In this document: piece after piece, positions 20,513 to 31,985 of the stretch | How the letters are laid out: every line of letters starts with the position of its first letter | Position numbering within the stretch: the stretch's first letter is position 1 | From: Apricaphanius iberus | Taxonomy: Eukaryota; Chordata; Actinopteri; Cyprinodontiformes; Aphaniidae | DNA length: 64,000 nt | Assembly: GCA_028564705.1 (NCBI GenBank) | Contig: JAPXFQ010000925.1 | Span: forward strand, 372,001 to 436,000 | Reading direction: 5' to 3' | Notes under the pieces: generated by a model | Databases searched by the model: none | Seen by the model: only the letters and a program-made list of their open reading frames with translations | What the model was told of the DNA's origin: nothing | Translations under genes and position numbers: made by a program

Positions 20513-21925
20513 AATTTCAATTCAATTCACTTTTATTTATGTAGCGCTTATTCACAACAGATGTCATCTCAAGGCAATTTACAACAAAAGTCATTTCAAT
20601 ACATTTATACAAACATTCTAATCAGTTAAAAGTTTTCTATGTAAGGAATCCCAGCAGATTGTGATGAGTCATCGACATGAGGTTGTGCCCGGATCATGCA
20701 GACTCCAACCACAGCAATTCCTCAGCGATCCCTCATACTGAGCAAGCATGTAGATACAGTGGAGGGAAAAAAAACTCCCCTTTAACAGGAAGAAACCTCC
20801 AGCAGAACCAGAAACAGAACCTGGATCAGTACAAGCGGTCATCTGCCACGATCGTCTGGGGGTCTGAGAAGACAGAAAAGAGACAGCATGGAGGATGCTC
20901 TGTGACTTTGAGCATCATCTGGACCGATGTTCCCCCTCCAGGTGGGGACTTTTTAGTTGAGCGTACCAGACCATGTTTCTGTGGGGAGAAACATACTGAG
21001 AGAAAACTGGGTTAACAATCACAATAACAGCAGAAAAAAATATATCTAGAGAGTGGTAGAAGAAAAACGTAAAAGATAGAAGAAAAGGGGTCAGTCTGTC
21101 CTCCAACAGTCTAAACTTATAACAGCATAACTACAAAAATAGCTCAGGATAACCTAAGCTACTCTAACTATAAACTTTATCAAGAAGGAAGGTTTTAAGC
21201 CTAGTCTTAAAAACAGACAGAGTATCTGCCTCATGGACTAAAACTGGGAGCTGGTTCCACAGGAGAGGAGCCTGATAACTAAAAGATCTGCCTCACATTC
21301 TACTTTTAGAAAATCCTAGGAACTACCAGTAGACCTGCATTCTGAGAACAAAGTGCTCTGTTAGGAACATATGGAACAATCAGATCTCTGATGTACGATG
21401 GAGCTGATTATTAAGGGCTTTATAAGTAAGGAGGAGAATCTTAAACTCTATTCTGGATTTAACAGGGAGCCAATGGAGAGAAGCTAAAACAGGAGAAATG
21501 TGATTTCTCTTTTTAATATTCATCAGAACTCTTGCTGCAGCATTTTGGATCAACTGAAGGCCTTGGATTGCATTTTGTGGACTACCTAATAATAAGGAAT
21601 TACAGTAGTCCAGTCTTGAAGTAAAAAATGCATGTGCTAGTTTCTCTGCATCACTCCTAGACAGGATGTTTCTAATTTTAACAATATTCCGGGGTGAAAT
21701 AAATAAATCTTAGAAACCTGTTTAATATGGAATTTAAATGTCATGTCTTGGTCAAAAATTACACAGAGGTTCTTATTTACATTATTCTGTTCTTACATTA
21801 TTACCAGCGGCCAAATTAATGCCATCCAGATGAAGTGATTGATTTAGCAGTTTCCTTTTTAAAGGTTCTGGTACAAAGACAACAACTTTTTTCTTGTCTG
21901 AATTTAAAGTAGAAAATTCGGGGCC
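20513..21925 (-). mobile_element. L2-A copy, 5'-truncated (RT C-terminus, 3' UTR and tail)
   Basis: On the minus strand it runs from degenerate RT C-terminal coding (about 21925 to 21200) through the same 3' UTR blocks as 43230..41867, to the gaatt-type tail near 20513. No long frame survives. It lies 227 bases from the oppositely oriented L2-A tail at 19985..20285, and both are within the L1 relic. Confidence 0.8.
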
Positions 21926-22230
21926 CATAATATTTGTTCTGTGTGTGCATGTGGTGCCTTAGGGGTGTGTGCTGGCCAACATGGGTTACTGGCCTGATGC
22001 TGTGCTGCTCTGGGGTGGGGCTGAGCCTGGGGCTCGGGTTCTGGGGCACTTCGCTCACCTAGCTGTGGTCCTGACCGGGGCTTGGCCGGTGGGGGGGCCT
22101 CTGCTGCCGGTGCTGGCTGGGGGGGTCTGTGGTCGGCTGGTGGCCGGTGGGCGCTGCTGCCATTTCCATTTCCCTTCTTTCTTATCTCAATTTTGTGTCC
22201 ATAACTTCAAGAAATTAAACCCACAGTAAT
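21926..22230 (+). other. G-rich sequence, possible L1 3' UTR
   Basis: Directly after the L2-A copy comes a strongly G/T-rich stretch (ggctggtggccggtgggc) that ends near an AT-rich segment. The L1 relic points into it, so it may be that element's 3' UTR. This is inference from position and composition. Confidence 0.35.
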
Positions 22231-22864
22231 CACTAATGAAGATTTTCCGTACATAAATATCAAGTGGAGTACTATGGCAAAGGTGTAATGCTCTGCTTGG
22301 CAAAGTAAATCTGTTGGGCTTGTACTTGGTATTTAGACACCAATTCTGAGTAGCAAACTGCTAGACAGGACACATTAGAAAAAAAATTTAAATAAAAAAT
22401 AAATAAAAAAGGCTGAGGTGTACAAGGCCAAGGAGTGAGCTGTAGTCATTTATTGAACAGCCAATTACTACACATGTATGTGGAATAATGGCCATCTGCA
22501 TCGGCAGGAGCAGATCAGCAGCAGTAGCCAAGGCTCTGACCCAGGGCGCCCAGAGGAGGGAGGGCTGGTACCCCCACCTCCACCCAAGCACTACCTGAAG
22601 GGGGCACCCAGGCACCCGCAGCCGACCACCGCACCCGATGCAGGGGGCCCCTAGAGAGGAAACACTGGCAAGAAAGATTAAAATAAGTTAAAATATAAAG
22701 TTTACAAAATATAAAGTGTATAAAGTATAAAACAATAAGTGCAAAACAACGATAAGATAGATCAAGATAAAAATGCAAAGCAGACTAATAAATAAACAGT
22801 TAAAAGCTAAACTAAAAATTAAATTAGGTAAAACATGCTGAGCAGTTAAAAATATATTAATAAA
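22231..22864. other. No gene recognised; GC-rich patch at 22500-22660
   Basis: An A-rich run near 22380 is followed by a C/G-rich patch (gcagccgaccaccgcacccg). No domain is seen in either strand's frames. Confidence 0.35.
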
Positions 22865-23186
22865 TAATTAGTTAAAAGCTTGGTTAAAAAAGGTAAGTCT
22901 TTAGCCTGCTCTTAAAAACATGAATGTTCTCTGCGGTCCTCTGGCAGCCTGTTCCAGAGGTGAAGGCCATAAAAATTGGAAAGACGCCTCACCATGAGTC
23001 TGTGTCCTGATTTTGGGAGTGATAAGGAGACGGCTGCCAGAGGAGCGCAGAGATCGTGAGGGTTCATACGGTAAAAGCTGTTCAGAAAGATTAGAAGGCC
23101 CAAGACCATAAAGACAATTAAAAATCATTAAAAAAAAACTTAAAATCGATCCTAAAACATACGGGGAGCCAATGCAGTGATTCTAA

Positions 23187-23962
23187 TGCTGCATTCAGAC
23201 CAAGCCCATGCGTCAGCGTCAGTTGCGGCAAGATTACATGTAAAGTCTATGGTGGAGTACGTCAGAGGTCCGTCAAAGGCTCTGCGTTGCGTTCAGTACG
23301 TTGGCTCTGTCAACGACGCTTGCGTGTCATACCGCAACGTAGCAAGTTCAGCAAGCTGAGCTTTTGACGGATCCAACGGAGTTAACGCAGTGCGGCAACC
23401 AATCAGAGCATCTCACTGTAGTTATGTCACTACACGTATCTTGAATGAAGCGCGGGTCCAGTGAAAACATTTTCAACAAACGCAGATTTAAAAAAATCAT
23501 AAATAACACTTACCAAAGTCAGACAACAGATGTCATCAAAACAGATTTCATCTCAAGGCACTTTACAAGAAGAGTTATTACAATACAATGTTTAATGTAG
23601 AAATTAGAGAACCACAGAAGATTGCGTCGTATAATTCTCAGCAATCCCTCACACTGAGCAAGCATGAAGCGACAGTGGAAAGTAAAAACTCGCTTTTAAC
23701 AGGAAGAAACCTCCAGCAGAACCAGGCTCAGCACAAGCAGTCATCTGCCGAGACCGTCTGCTAGCTAGCTTTATCTAGCTAATAAAGCCAAGCCACTCTC
23801 TCGATACGGTCCACCATAGTTCAGAATGCACGGCAACAGATGCAACCCATGTCTTGTTTTTTTCTCAGAAGCAGGCTATGGAAGCCAAAAAGTACATACG
23901 TCAAACTTCATCCATTGGATGCGTTGCTCGACGTATCCAACGGATGCGGTCTGAATGCAGCA
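23187..23962. mobile_element. PIF/Harbinger-type MITE with TAA target duplication
   Basis: The ends are tgctgcattcagacc and its exact reverse complement ggtctgaatgcagca. TAA lies on both sides (23184..23186 and 23963..23965). A 3-bp TAA/TTA duplication is the signature of PIF/Harbinger transposition. No transposase is present. An L2-A tail (23525..23760) is nested inside. Confidence 0.75.
23525..23760 (-). mobile_element. L2-A 3' UTR/tail fragment inside the MITE
   Basis: Minus-strand blocks match the other L2-A ends: the 3' UTR block ctggaggtttcttcctgtta, then tgtattgtaataactcttct and cttgtaaagtgccttgagat. It is non-coding and has an internal duplication near the terminus. Confidence 0.7.
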
Positions 23963-24174
23963 TAAGACCGGATTGATGCGCTCCCGCCTCCTGGTTTTCA
24001 TCAGGACACGTGCTGCTGGAAGACAAGAAAGCAGGGCATTACAATAGTCAATTCTACTGGTGATAAAAGCATGCATTAGCGTCTCCGTATTGGCCCGAGA
24101 GAGAATTGGGCGGACTCTGGCAATGTTCTTTAGGTGATAAAAACCTATTTTAGTAATATTTTTAATGTAATGAC

Positions 24175-25445
24175 AATGTTGTAATGCAATTAGGCTGTAA
24201 ACAATTAGGCTGTCTATTGAGCACATCAGCCACATCTTAAATAGACCCCCAAACACTACCGTGAAAAGCACCTCGTGAACTGAAAATGATTCGCGAGAAA
24301 AGAACAAGGAAACATAATTTAAAGGGTGATTCGGAGCCGGGATTACGATTAAGAAGAAAAGGGAGGCATGGGTGGAAATTAGCAGAAACATAAATGCATC
24401 TTATCCAGCGGTGTTTCGAATGGCAGAACACTGTGAGAAGAGATGGTATTTTCTACAGTCCCAGTGTCAGCGAGATCGCAGCTTATAAAAAAGATGCTGC
24501 TTCAACAGGTAGGCAATGTCCGTCATATAGGCATCCCTACATATGTTGGATAAATTGGAAAATGTGCACGTTTTTCTTCTTTGTGCAGGGGGAACAACGG
24601 CCGGGTATCTCACAAAATGGAGATATTTTTCTACGGTTTAGCCTGTCATCCACACTTAACCGGAGATTTTCGGCACCAAAAACAAATGTTTTGAAAAACT
24701 CCAGCCAAAGTGGAGATTTGCGTTTTCTCCGTTTTCAGCATCTGCGTGTGGACGGTTGAAAATGGAGTTTTAAGTACCGTAACGTCACTATCCGCAACAA
24801 AAAATTCTCCAACATCACTTGAGCGAACTGTGTGTAGTCTACTCTAAAAAAAAATAAAAAAAGCATTTATGCCCTCAGAGCTGTGTTGGTATCATCCATT
24901 GTTAAAGTATATTTTGTTTGTTTGCTTTTATAAGCTCTATCACTGCTGCGTAATGAAGATAGAGGAAAGAAAGTTATTATTAGCGGATAGGATTTGGGAG
25001 AACTACTGGCCCGTACTGCTTTGTCACGTCTATGAATATGCTGAAAAACGCATTTCTCCGGTTAGGTGTGGATGGAGATTTTTTTTTTTTAACGAGCGGA
25101 GGAAAATCTTCATTTAAAAAAAAACCCGGCTACGTGTGGACATTGTCGGTATTGTTGGGTCAATACAGAATCATCCAGAGTGTCCAACACATTGCGTCTG
25201 GCTGCAGCCATTTTGGGAGTCTTTGTGAATAGGTCTTAGGGAGTTAGGAGTCCTCTTGACATCTTTTAAGGACTCCCAGACTTAGGAACTACTTTTAGGC
25301 CTAAAAGTGGTTGTGAATTACTTTTATCTTAAGAAACTAGGAGCCCTAAATTTAGGAGTGACATGCCCACACTTTTTAGGAGTTACTCCTAAATTCGGCA
25401 TTTAGGACCTACTTTTAGCCCTACGATTCTTTATGAATACGGCCC
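24175..25445 (-). mobile_element. Harbinger deletion derivative with HARBI1-like start
   Basis: Its outer end, read on the minus strand, is gggccgtattcataaagaat, the same terminus as the element at 46967..47900. It is followed by the same 0.25 kb of subterminal sequence. It then reads MAAARRNVLDTLDDS, the N-terminus of a HARBI1-like nuclease. The copy is interrupted by another element at about 24560..25150 and resumes at 24175-24240 with the block around gcaattaggctgtaaacaat, also shared with 47300-47360. The other terminus was not found. Confidence 0.65.
24560..25150. mobile_element. MITE nested in the Harbinger derivative
   Basis: The right edge reads aacccggctacgtgtggaca and the left part contains gccgggtatctcac and cgtgtggacggttgaaaatg. 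Repeated 'cgtgtgga' and 'gccggg' patches in opposite orientation suggest the inverted ends of a hAT-like MITE. The exact edges are uncertain, and no target duplication was resolved. Confidence 0.4.
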
Positions 25446-25453
25446 CTGATGAT

Positions 25454-26345
25454 TTATTGTAATTTTATTGTTCCTCCATTTCCTTTCTGCCACCCTGCAG
25501 CTCCTCTTTCATTTTTTAAGATCTTCAATTTTCCATGGTACAGTGCATTTGAATGTATGTTTACAATTTTAAGTGGAGCCAGCAGGTCAAGAGCAGATTG
25601 AAGCCTACTGTTAAAATCATTAACAATAAAATCACAGGGGGCAGGTAAAGGTACAGGAGGAAACTTCAAGAAAACCTGCAGCCACTTCAGAAGTTAGATG
25701 ACGCTTCCTGACAGTTCTCACAGAGGTCTCTAATTGGATAAAACTGGTGATTTTGAAAAACACACATTAGTGGTCAGAGACAGCCAAGTCAACAACAGAG
25801 GACACACTGGTGGACAGGCCGTACGTGAAGACCAAGTCCAGAGTGTGTCCTCTGTTGTGAGTTGGTTTCATGACATGCTGGCTAAAATCCATACAATTCA
25901 AAATATTTTTAAAAATCTGTTGATAAAGGATCTAAAATGTATCTATATGTAGATTAAAATCACCAGCTAAAATTATCCTTTCAGAAGAGTTGTGTAAAAT
26001 TGATAAAAACTCTTTTCGCAGGCCTATAAACTGTGACACATAAAACCTGAGGAGTGCTAAAAACAGAGGCAGTGTATTCAAAAGTGGTAAAATTATCAAA
26101 TAAAACAGGTTTGGCGGAAAGAGTTGATGAACTAATAAAGGCAGCTCCGCCTCCCCTCTGGCTACTCCTCATTGAATAAGAAAGTTAAAATTAGGTGGAG
26201 AGGCCTCTGTAAGAACAGCAGGGGCATCTGCACTCAGCCATGTCTCTGTTAAAAATAAGCAATGAAGATTATTGTCTAAAATCAATTAATTTATTATTAC
26301 AGTTTTATTCAGCAGAGAGCGAACATTTAAAAAAGCCATATTAAT
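25454..26345 (-). pseudogene. L2-type endonuclease relic
   Basis: On the minus strand, from about 26345: AFLNVRSLLNKT (NxRSL block), CLFLTETWLSADAPAVL (TETW catalytic block), then RGGGAAFISSSTLSAKPVLF and VLCVTVYRP. Near 25670 comes FNSRLQSALDLLAPLKIVNI, which belongs to the linker before RT. The GDFN and SDH blocks are not clear. Frames are broken. It is older than L2-A and L2-B in this window. Confidence 0.7.
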
Positions 26346-26429
26346 AGTAGTTGGTGATGGAGCGACGGTATGATTTACTGTGGGTGGGATTTTTAGTAAC
26401 TGTTTAAGATGATTTGAGTTGCGTTGTTT

Positions 26430-27430
26430 TAGTTTATGATTAGTAAAACAAAGATGAAATAAAATTAAAATGTTAAAAGATTGCTGAGAACAGAAATGTC
26501 TTTAGGCATTTCCTAAATATTGACACTGAGTACGACTGCCTAACTAACAAACGTAGAGAGTTCCACGGGCAGGGGGCAACAGCTGAGAAAGCTCGGTCAC
26601 CCTATCTCTTGTAACGAGTCACCGGAATTGTCAGAAGAATCATGTCTGCAGATCATAGGGAGCGTGAGGGAAAATAGGGGAAATCAAATCGGACAGGTAA
26701 GTGGGAGCCAAGCCACTTAGCGCTTTAAAAGTCAACCTCATGATCTTAAACTTGATCCTGAAAGACACAGGCAGCCACTGTAGCTCCTTTAGGACTGGTT
26801 TGATGTGCTGTCACCTGCTTGTTCCGTCAGAAGACGAGCCGCTGTGTTCTGTCCCAACTGGAGACGAGCAATGGTAGAGAAAGAAACACAGTCCAGCAGG
26901 GAGTGGAGAAGTCCAGTCTTGATATGAAAAATGCATGCACAACTGTGTGTAGATGCTTCCTCCTTAGAATGGCTTTTAACATGACCAAACGTCTCAGATG
27001 ATAAAAACAGGAATGCACAATCTGGTTAACATAATGATCAAAAGAAAGAGACTGCTCTAAAAGAACCCCTAGGTTCCCAACGGAATCCTTAAGAGAAGGG
27101 TTGGCAAGCTGCCAGGAGGGCACGGAAGAAGGACTTATGCATAATAGTCCCAGACTTAGAATCATTGAAAAGAAGGCAGTTAGCAGACAGCCACCTTTTC
27201 ATATCTCCATGACAATCAGCCAAGTGCTGGGGAGTAGATACGGGCTCCACAGAGACTTGGTTGGCATTCATCATCATAGAAATGGTAATTTACATTATGA
27301 CTCCGAATGATACCAAGAGGGAGAATATATAAATTGAACAAAAAGGGGCCCCAAAATTCAGCCCTGGGGAACCCCGCAGGTCATTCTTGCTGAGAGGGAG
27401 GTGACAGTGGGTCCAGCAAGGAGAACTCGG
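26430..27430 (-). pseudogene. Second L2-type RT relic, C-terminal half
   Basis: On the minus strand the reading [15 protein letters not shown] (around 27370-27310, motif B) is followed by a degraded active site, then [40 protein letters not shown] and TVVHAFFISRLDF. Its C-terminal end lies near 26480, just before the endonuclease relic above. It is therefore a separate copy lying head to tail with that one. Confidence 0.7.
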
Positions 27431-27509
27431 TGAGATGGTGATAGAACTGGGAATAGACCACACTCTCTTAAACTTTGGACGGAAAAGGTAAAAGTTAGAA
27501 ATAGGGAGG

Positions 27510-28160
27510 CAGTTGCTAGTTTAACTAATTAGCACCATTGGTTTATATCTAAACCAATAAACAATTCCAGGAAAAATAAAACATTATTTGGAGGAAGTAA
27601 TGTTTGTCTAAACATTTGCTGGATTAGAAATATCCTTTGGAAAATTTATTCTATTTTTAGATTGGTCTTTGCAGTGATTGATCTAACTTCAGTATTCTGA
27701 TCCACTAGGAAGGTGATTTCAAACACAGCTGATAAGATAAGTTTTCTGTGTTTAAACAATCTATTTCAAAACCAATCTCTATTTTGAATACTGTCAATAG
27801 CAATCTTCGTTTTTTATTAAAGGCAGGCCTAAAAACCTGACACTTGGGTTAGCTATAGCATGCAGCCTAGATGTAACCAATGTGGTGCTGCTTATGATGC
27901 TGCTCTGATTATCAAACATCACAGAAAGAAAATAAAAACAGTCGGATTGAGTAACTCAGACTACAGGATTTAAAACGACTCTGAGTCGGAAAACCTTTGA
28001 AAACACTGATTAAGCCTGCAGGCCAAACGGCCTGTTTGTACCAAACAATGGCAAATTAAATCTTACAAGGTAATCAATCACAGTGAAATAATCCTTAAAT
28101 GTTATTTTTCCAATAATAACTTGCCTCTGCCCATACAGACCTTATTGAACAATTAAAGTT
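27510..28160 (+). repeat. Unidentified dispersed repeat, copy 1
   Basis: About 650 bases align in the same orientation with 63130..63780. Shared blocks in order are ctaaaccaataa, tcaatagc, ttgagtaactcaga/ttgagtagctcaaa, tacaggattt, aacgact and ttgcctctgccca followed by acagaccttat. No coding frame is seen. It may be a solo LTR, an internal piece of a retroelement, or an old DNA-element copy. Confidence 0.6.
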
Positions 28161-29084
28161 ATCTACGTTTCTCCGTGGGTAATGAGGGGGGAAGCAAAAA
28201 CAACGTTATCAGCCGGCTAAAAATGGCTGCAGTAGTTAGCCTAATGAAGCTCTGGGTTCCATGTCTGATTGGGGCGCAGATATCACTTTAGATGGGACAT
28301 ATACTTTTGTCATCTCTGGCTTGGCTTAGCAGCAATAAGCTCCAACCTTCAGTGAAAGGGTACCTTTTTGAAGCTTTTCCAGCACAGCATCTAATCCCAC
28401 ATGGGCCCGTTGCGGTGGGTGATGCAGCTATTGGCTGGATCAAATACTGCGGCCTGCAGGAGTTATCGGTTCTCTTCTCCCTCACGGCCTCGTCTGTGAT
28501 TCAGAAAGCTTCTGCAGAGCTCAGGGCAGAACCATTGGGTTTGTTTCATCAGTGTTTGCGATTCACCTGATTGATCAGCATTCTTTGTCTTCCTTGAAGT
28601 GATTTTCTCCCAGAGACCTGCATAGTTTTTCTTAGCCAGCGAAGGTAGGGTGAAATAGTTCTCTCTTTAACTAAGCCCTTGGCACGTGCAAAGCTGGAAG
28701 AGATCCAAGCCTCTCAATCAGACTTGCGCCGCGGTCTGAATGGAAGAGATCGATACGGTTGGAGAGGGCCCTTATAAAACCTCTAATCCTATTCTTCTCC
28801 TCTTAGAGCTAGAATGTGGATTAGCTCCACCCAGTGGCTGTGTGTGGCACAACATTAGTTATAGCTCGGGACCAACTGAAGATCATCTACAACTTTTGGG
28901 AAGATGTAACACCTCATTTCTTTGTTAATGGTCATCAGGTTTTAGGAGTACACAACGTACCCAAAGTTTTGCTTGCTTCCCAAATTGGATTGTCATAAAC
29001 GAACATTCTGTGTGCACATAGTAACATAAGGTTGCTGTAGGACATTCCTTCATCAGTCCTAACTTGTGTTGCTAAGTAGATCTG
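28161..29084. other. No gene recognised; possible conserved block at 28290-28570
   Basis: The stretch 28370..28470 (ttgcggtgggtgatgcagct) is more GC-balanced and non-repetitive, with a 92-codon frame that I do not recognise. It could be a conserved non-coding element; the sequence alone cannot decide. Confidence 0.35.
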
Positions 29085-29350
29085 TAGTACAGTTATGAGC
29101 CTGCAACCTGGAAATCATGGATTCAATTCCAGCTTTTGCCTGCTACATGCCGTTGTGGGCAAGATTGGGCAAGATTATTCACCTACCTTGCCTACTGGTG
29201 TTGCTCACTGGGATGGAATGTGTGAAATGGCAACCTGGCTTCTGTTTTCACCAGATTGTGAGAGTGAATGAATATTGGAATTGTAAAGCACTTTGAGGGG
29301 CTCAAAAAGCACTATATAAATGTAATCCATTATTATTATTGTTATTATTT
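29085..29350 (+). mobile_element. tRNA-derived SINE with L2-like 3' end (older copy)
   Basis: A B-box-like ggattcaattcc lies at 29119..29130. The 3' end reads gtaaagcactttgagg, then agcactatataaatgtaatc and an attattatt tail. The A box is degraded. The 3' end resembles L2 tails, so an L2 LINE probably mobilised it. It is the same SINE group as 34055..34262. Confidence 0.7.
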
Positions 29351-30470
29351 AGGTGCATGTTCTCCACTGAGCCATGCAGGCAGCATGTTTTTTGACTTAC
29401 CATCTTTATATTCCTGTGTCTGTTTATTGAGAGTCTCACATGCTTTATCATGCTATTTTACAGCTTTCAACTGCAGAGATAGACATGATAAAATGTTAAC
29501 ATTGGTATTACATAGTATTAATTTGTCCTGAAATTTAACTTGTAACCTGGAGTTAATGTTGGACCACAAAGTAAAACGCCTCTCAACCCCCTCCTCTCCC
29601 CTCACCGTGAGCGCAGTGCCGCTCTGACTGCGAAAAACAGGCTCAGCGTTATCTCGACCTGGAGTCCGACAGTTAATTTGAATTGCACCAAGTACCACAA
29701 TTAACTCTTATTAAGGGCTCAGACTTTTGGTTTATTTATTTATTTTTTTTAAACAGGAGTCAATAAAGCGTATTTCAGTTGCTAAATATACCAGGCTATA
29801 GACGGTGCCTAAACCAACACAGCTGAGTCCAGTAAGCAAATCTTTCCAGCCGAGTATATAAAAAAAGCTGTGGGTGTTTTTTGCACTTGTTTACTGAACA
29901 TTCTGAGATGCTACAGATCAATTAATTAACCACGCAATGCTGTTATAAGATCACATAAGCAGCTTGATGAATGTCTAACACACATTAGCATTAGCATGTA
30001 GCTACTTACTTCTCTGTCCATCAGGAATCTTTGTTCTTTGATCCAGCTGCAAACAGGTGTTTTCACAGAAAGTAAAATTTTAACAAAAAAAAGTGGTTCA
30101 GCTGCTAAAACCAGAGCAGCTATGAGCTTTGAGAAGGGGGAGGGTGTGTTTGCAACTCTACCAGAGGTAAGCTGCTCTCTCTGCAGTGGTGGTGCAGACA
30201 CCTGTAGCACTTCCTTGTTTTCACTGAGTGACGTAACATACATCACAATTTGAGCACTCAGTCGTTTTCCAGGAGAGGGCGGTGCAGCTGTTAAGAGCTG
30301 CATCTTCTCAGAGCCGGATTAAGGAAGATTAGTCAGAAATGCGTGAATTAAGCCAAAACCACTCTTTGGGGGTTTTTATGAGAAAATTGCATTACAAGAT
30401 GAGTGAAAACTTAAAAAACCTGATTTTGCATGATACAGGCCCTTTAAGTATACATGAAGATGATCTGTTT
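29351..30470. other. No gene; possible MITE edge near 30446
   Basis: The stretch ending gatacaggccctttaag at 30446 looks like the terminus of a fish MITE, and the preceding 600 bases may belong to it. No convincing partner end was found. The frames in 29926..30303 have no domain. Confidence 0.3.
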
Positions 30471-31448
30471 TAATTTAACCATAGTTATTCAATTACATTT
30501 ATATCACTTTATTATTCCAAAAGGGCAAATAAATGTATATATAACCACATTATATGTTTTTATATTGAGATTGTTTTTAGGAGGGATTTGCTATGGCGGT
30601 TTGTCTCAGTGAAATAACGTAGGTCCAGCTACTGCTGTTAATGTGGTGACAGCTCCCAGTCAGGCAGCCATTGGGCCTGTGTGCAAAGCATACATTTGAA
30701 CCCAAGCAACAAGAAGTGAAACTTTTCTCTTTAGTAAACATGTCTAGGGAGGCTAAGGACATGTTAAGCTGTACTAATAACAGCAGAAAACTCCTGACAC
30801 AAAGGCCCTTACCTAAGCAGGGCTGTCCATGTTGTAGACTGTTTGGTTTCAGCAGGTTTCCTGGACATCCAGAGGACCAAGGTGTTCACGAGAAGTGGAT
30901 AAAAAACATAATCAGAAAAGATTTAGCACCAAATGAAGACAGCACAAGTATTTCTCATCGTGCCACAATAACTAGCATTTAGAATAGCAAATGCCTAACT
31001 TAAACCTAGCTATCACTACTGGCTAACATTATCTATGTAATGTTTACACTTTGCAACTTTTAACAGGCCCGCGTTTCCAACTTTCAGGGCAACTTCGCCC
31101 CAGTGTATAGAAAATACTGTTGTCTGTTATGACCAGCTGTCTTAATAACAATCTATTAACCCCACAACTGAAGTTAAGGCATATAAAAAAGCAGATATTT
31201 CTCAGTTGCTTAACTTAACGTTAATCTTTGGGAGGAAGTGTTTACCTACAGTATGAGTCATAGGTTCTGATGCTGCTACCCCAGCAGATGACGGCTAAAG
31301 ATATTTCATTCTCCGCAACAGACTTGTAGAAGATCTACAGCATCTTGCTGCAAACCTTGAAAGTCCTAAGCTTTCTCTAGAAGTCCAGTCTGACTTTGTA
31401 CCTTCTTGTAGATGCTTCACTGTTCAGTCTCCAGTTCAGTGCATATTG
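30471..31448. other. No gene recognised
   Basis: AT-rich sequence. A 103-codon frame at 30671..30982 shows no recognisable domain. No repeat was identified. Confidence 0.4.
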
Positions 31449-31790
31449 TTTAGTTTATTTATATAGCACTAATTCACAACAGATGTAATCTCACAGCACT
31501 TTACAATAAAAGTCATTTCAATACAATTTTACAAAATTTCCAATGAGTAAAGAAGTTTTCTAGTAAGGATTCCCAGCAGTTTGGGCTGATTCATCGACAT
31601 GAGGTTGTCTAGAACATGCAGACAGATATTAAGCAAGCATGTAGGAACAGTGGAGAGGAAAAACTCCCCTTTAAAAGGAAGAAACCTCCAGCCGAACCAG
31701 AATCATAACCTGGTTTCTTTTTAAGCAGTCATCTGCAATGTTCATCTGGGGGTTTGAGAAGACAGAGAAGAGACACAGAAAGAACAAAAA
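31449..31790 (-). mobile_element. L2-A 3' UTR/tail fragment, diverged
   Basis: Read on the minus strand it holds the L2-A blocks ctggaggtttcttcctttta and tcctctccactgttcctac, and the terminus tgtgaattagtgctatataa. It is clearly older than the copies at 20.5 and 41 kb. Confidence 0.7.
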
Positions 31791-31799
31791 GAACTAATG

Positions 31800-31985
31800 T
31801 AAGAGTACTTTCCATGGACCATCTCTCAGTGGAATCATCTCAGATGGACCATCACACTGTGGAAACATGGACTGTGATCAGAGAAATGAGTAGTTTGGGG
31901 ATTTGTTGGGAGAAATTGACACCAAGTGCTCTGGACCAAAGATGAAAATGATCATCAAGACTGTTAGCAGCAACAGGACATAGAG
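31800..31985 (+). mobile_element. Tc1/mariner fragment
   Basis: This stretch aligns with 34272..34420 (gatggaccatcaca, tggactgtgatcagag, gatttgttgggagaaat, then gactgttag). It is the same part of a mariner-type transposase gene. No frame survives. Confidence 0.55.

Larger units (their letters stand above)
22865..24170 (-). pseudogene. L2-type RT C-terminal relic, split by a PIF/Harbinger MITE
   Basis: On the minus strand the blocks FYHLKNIARVRPILSR, LMHAFITSRIDYCNALLS and ARVLMKTRRRERINPVL are followed, after the MITE, by LESLHWLPV and YEPSRSLRSSGSRLL. This is the standard C-terminal region of L2 RT proteins. Taking out 23187..23962 plus one TAA joins INPV-LESLHWLP exactly. Frames are otherwise broken. 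Together with 25454..26345 it is probably one L2 copy with a Harbinger insertion and a deleted RT core. Confidence 0.75.
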
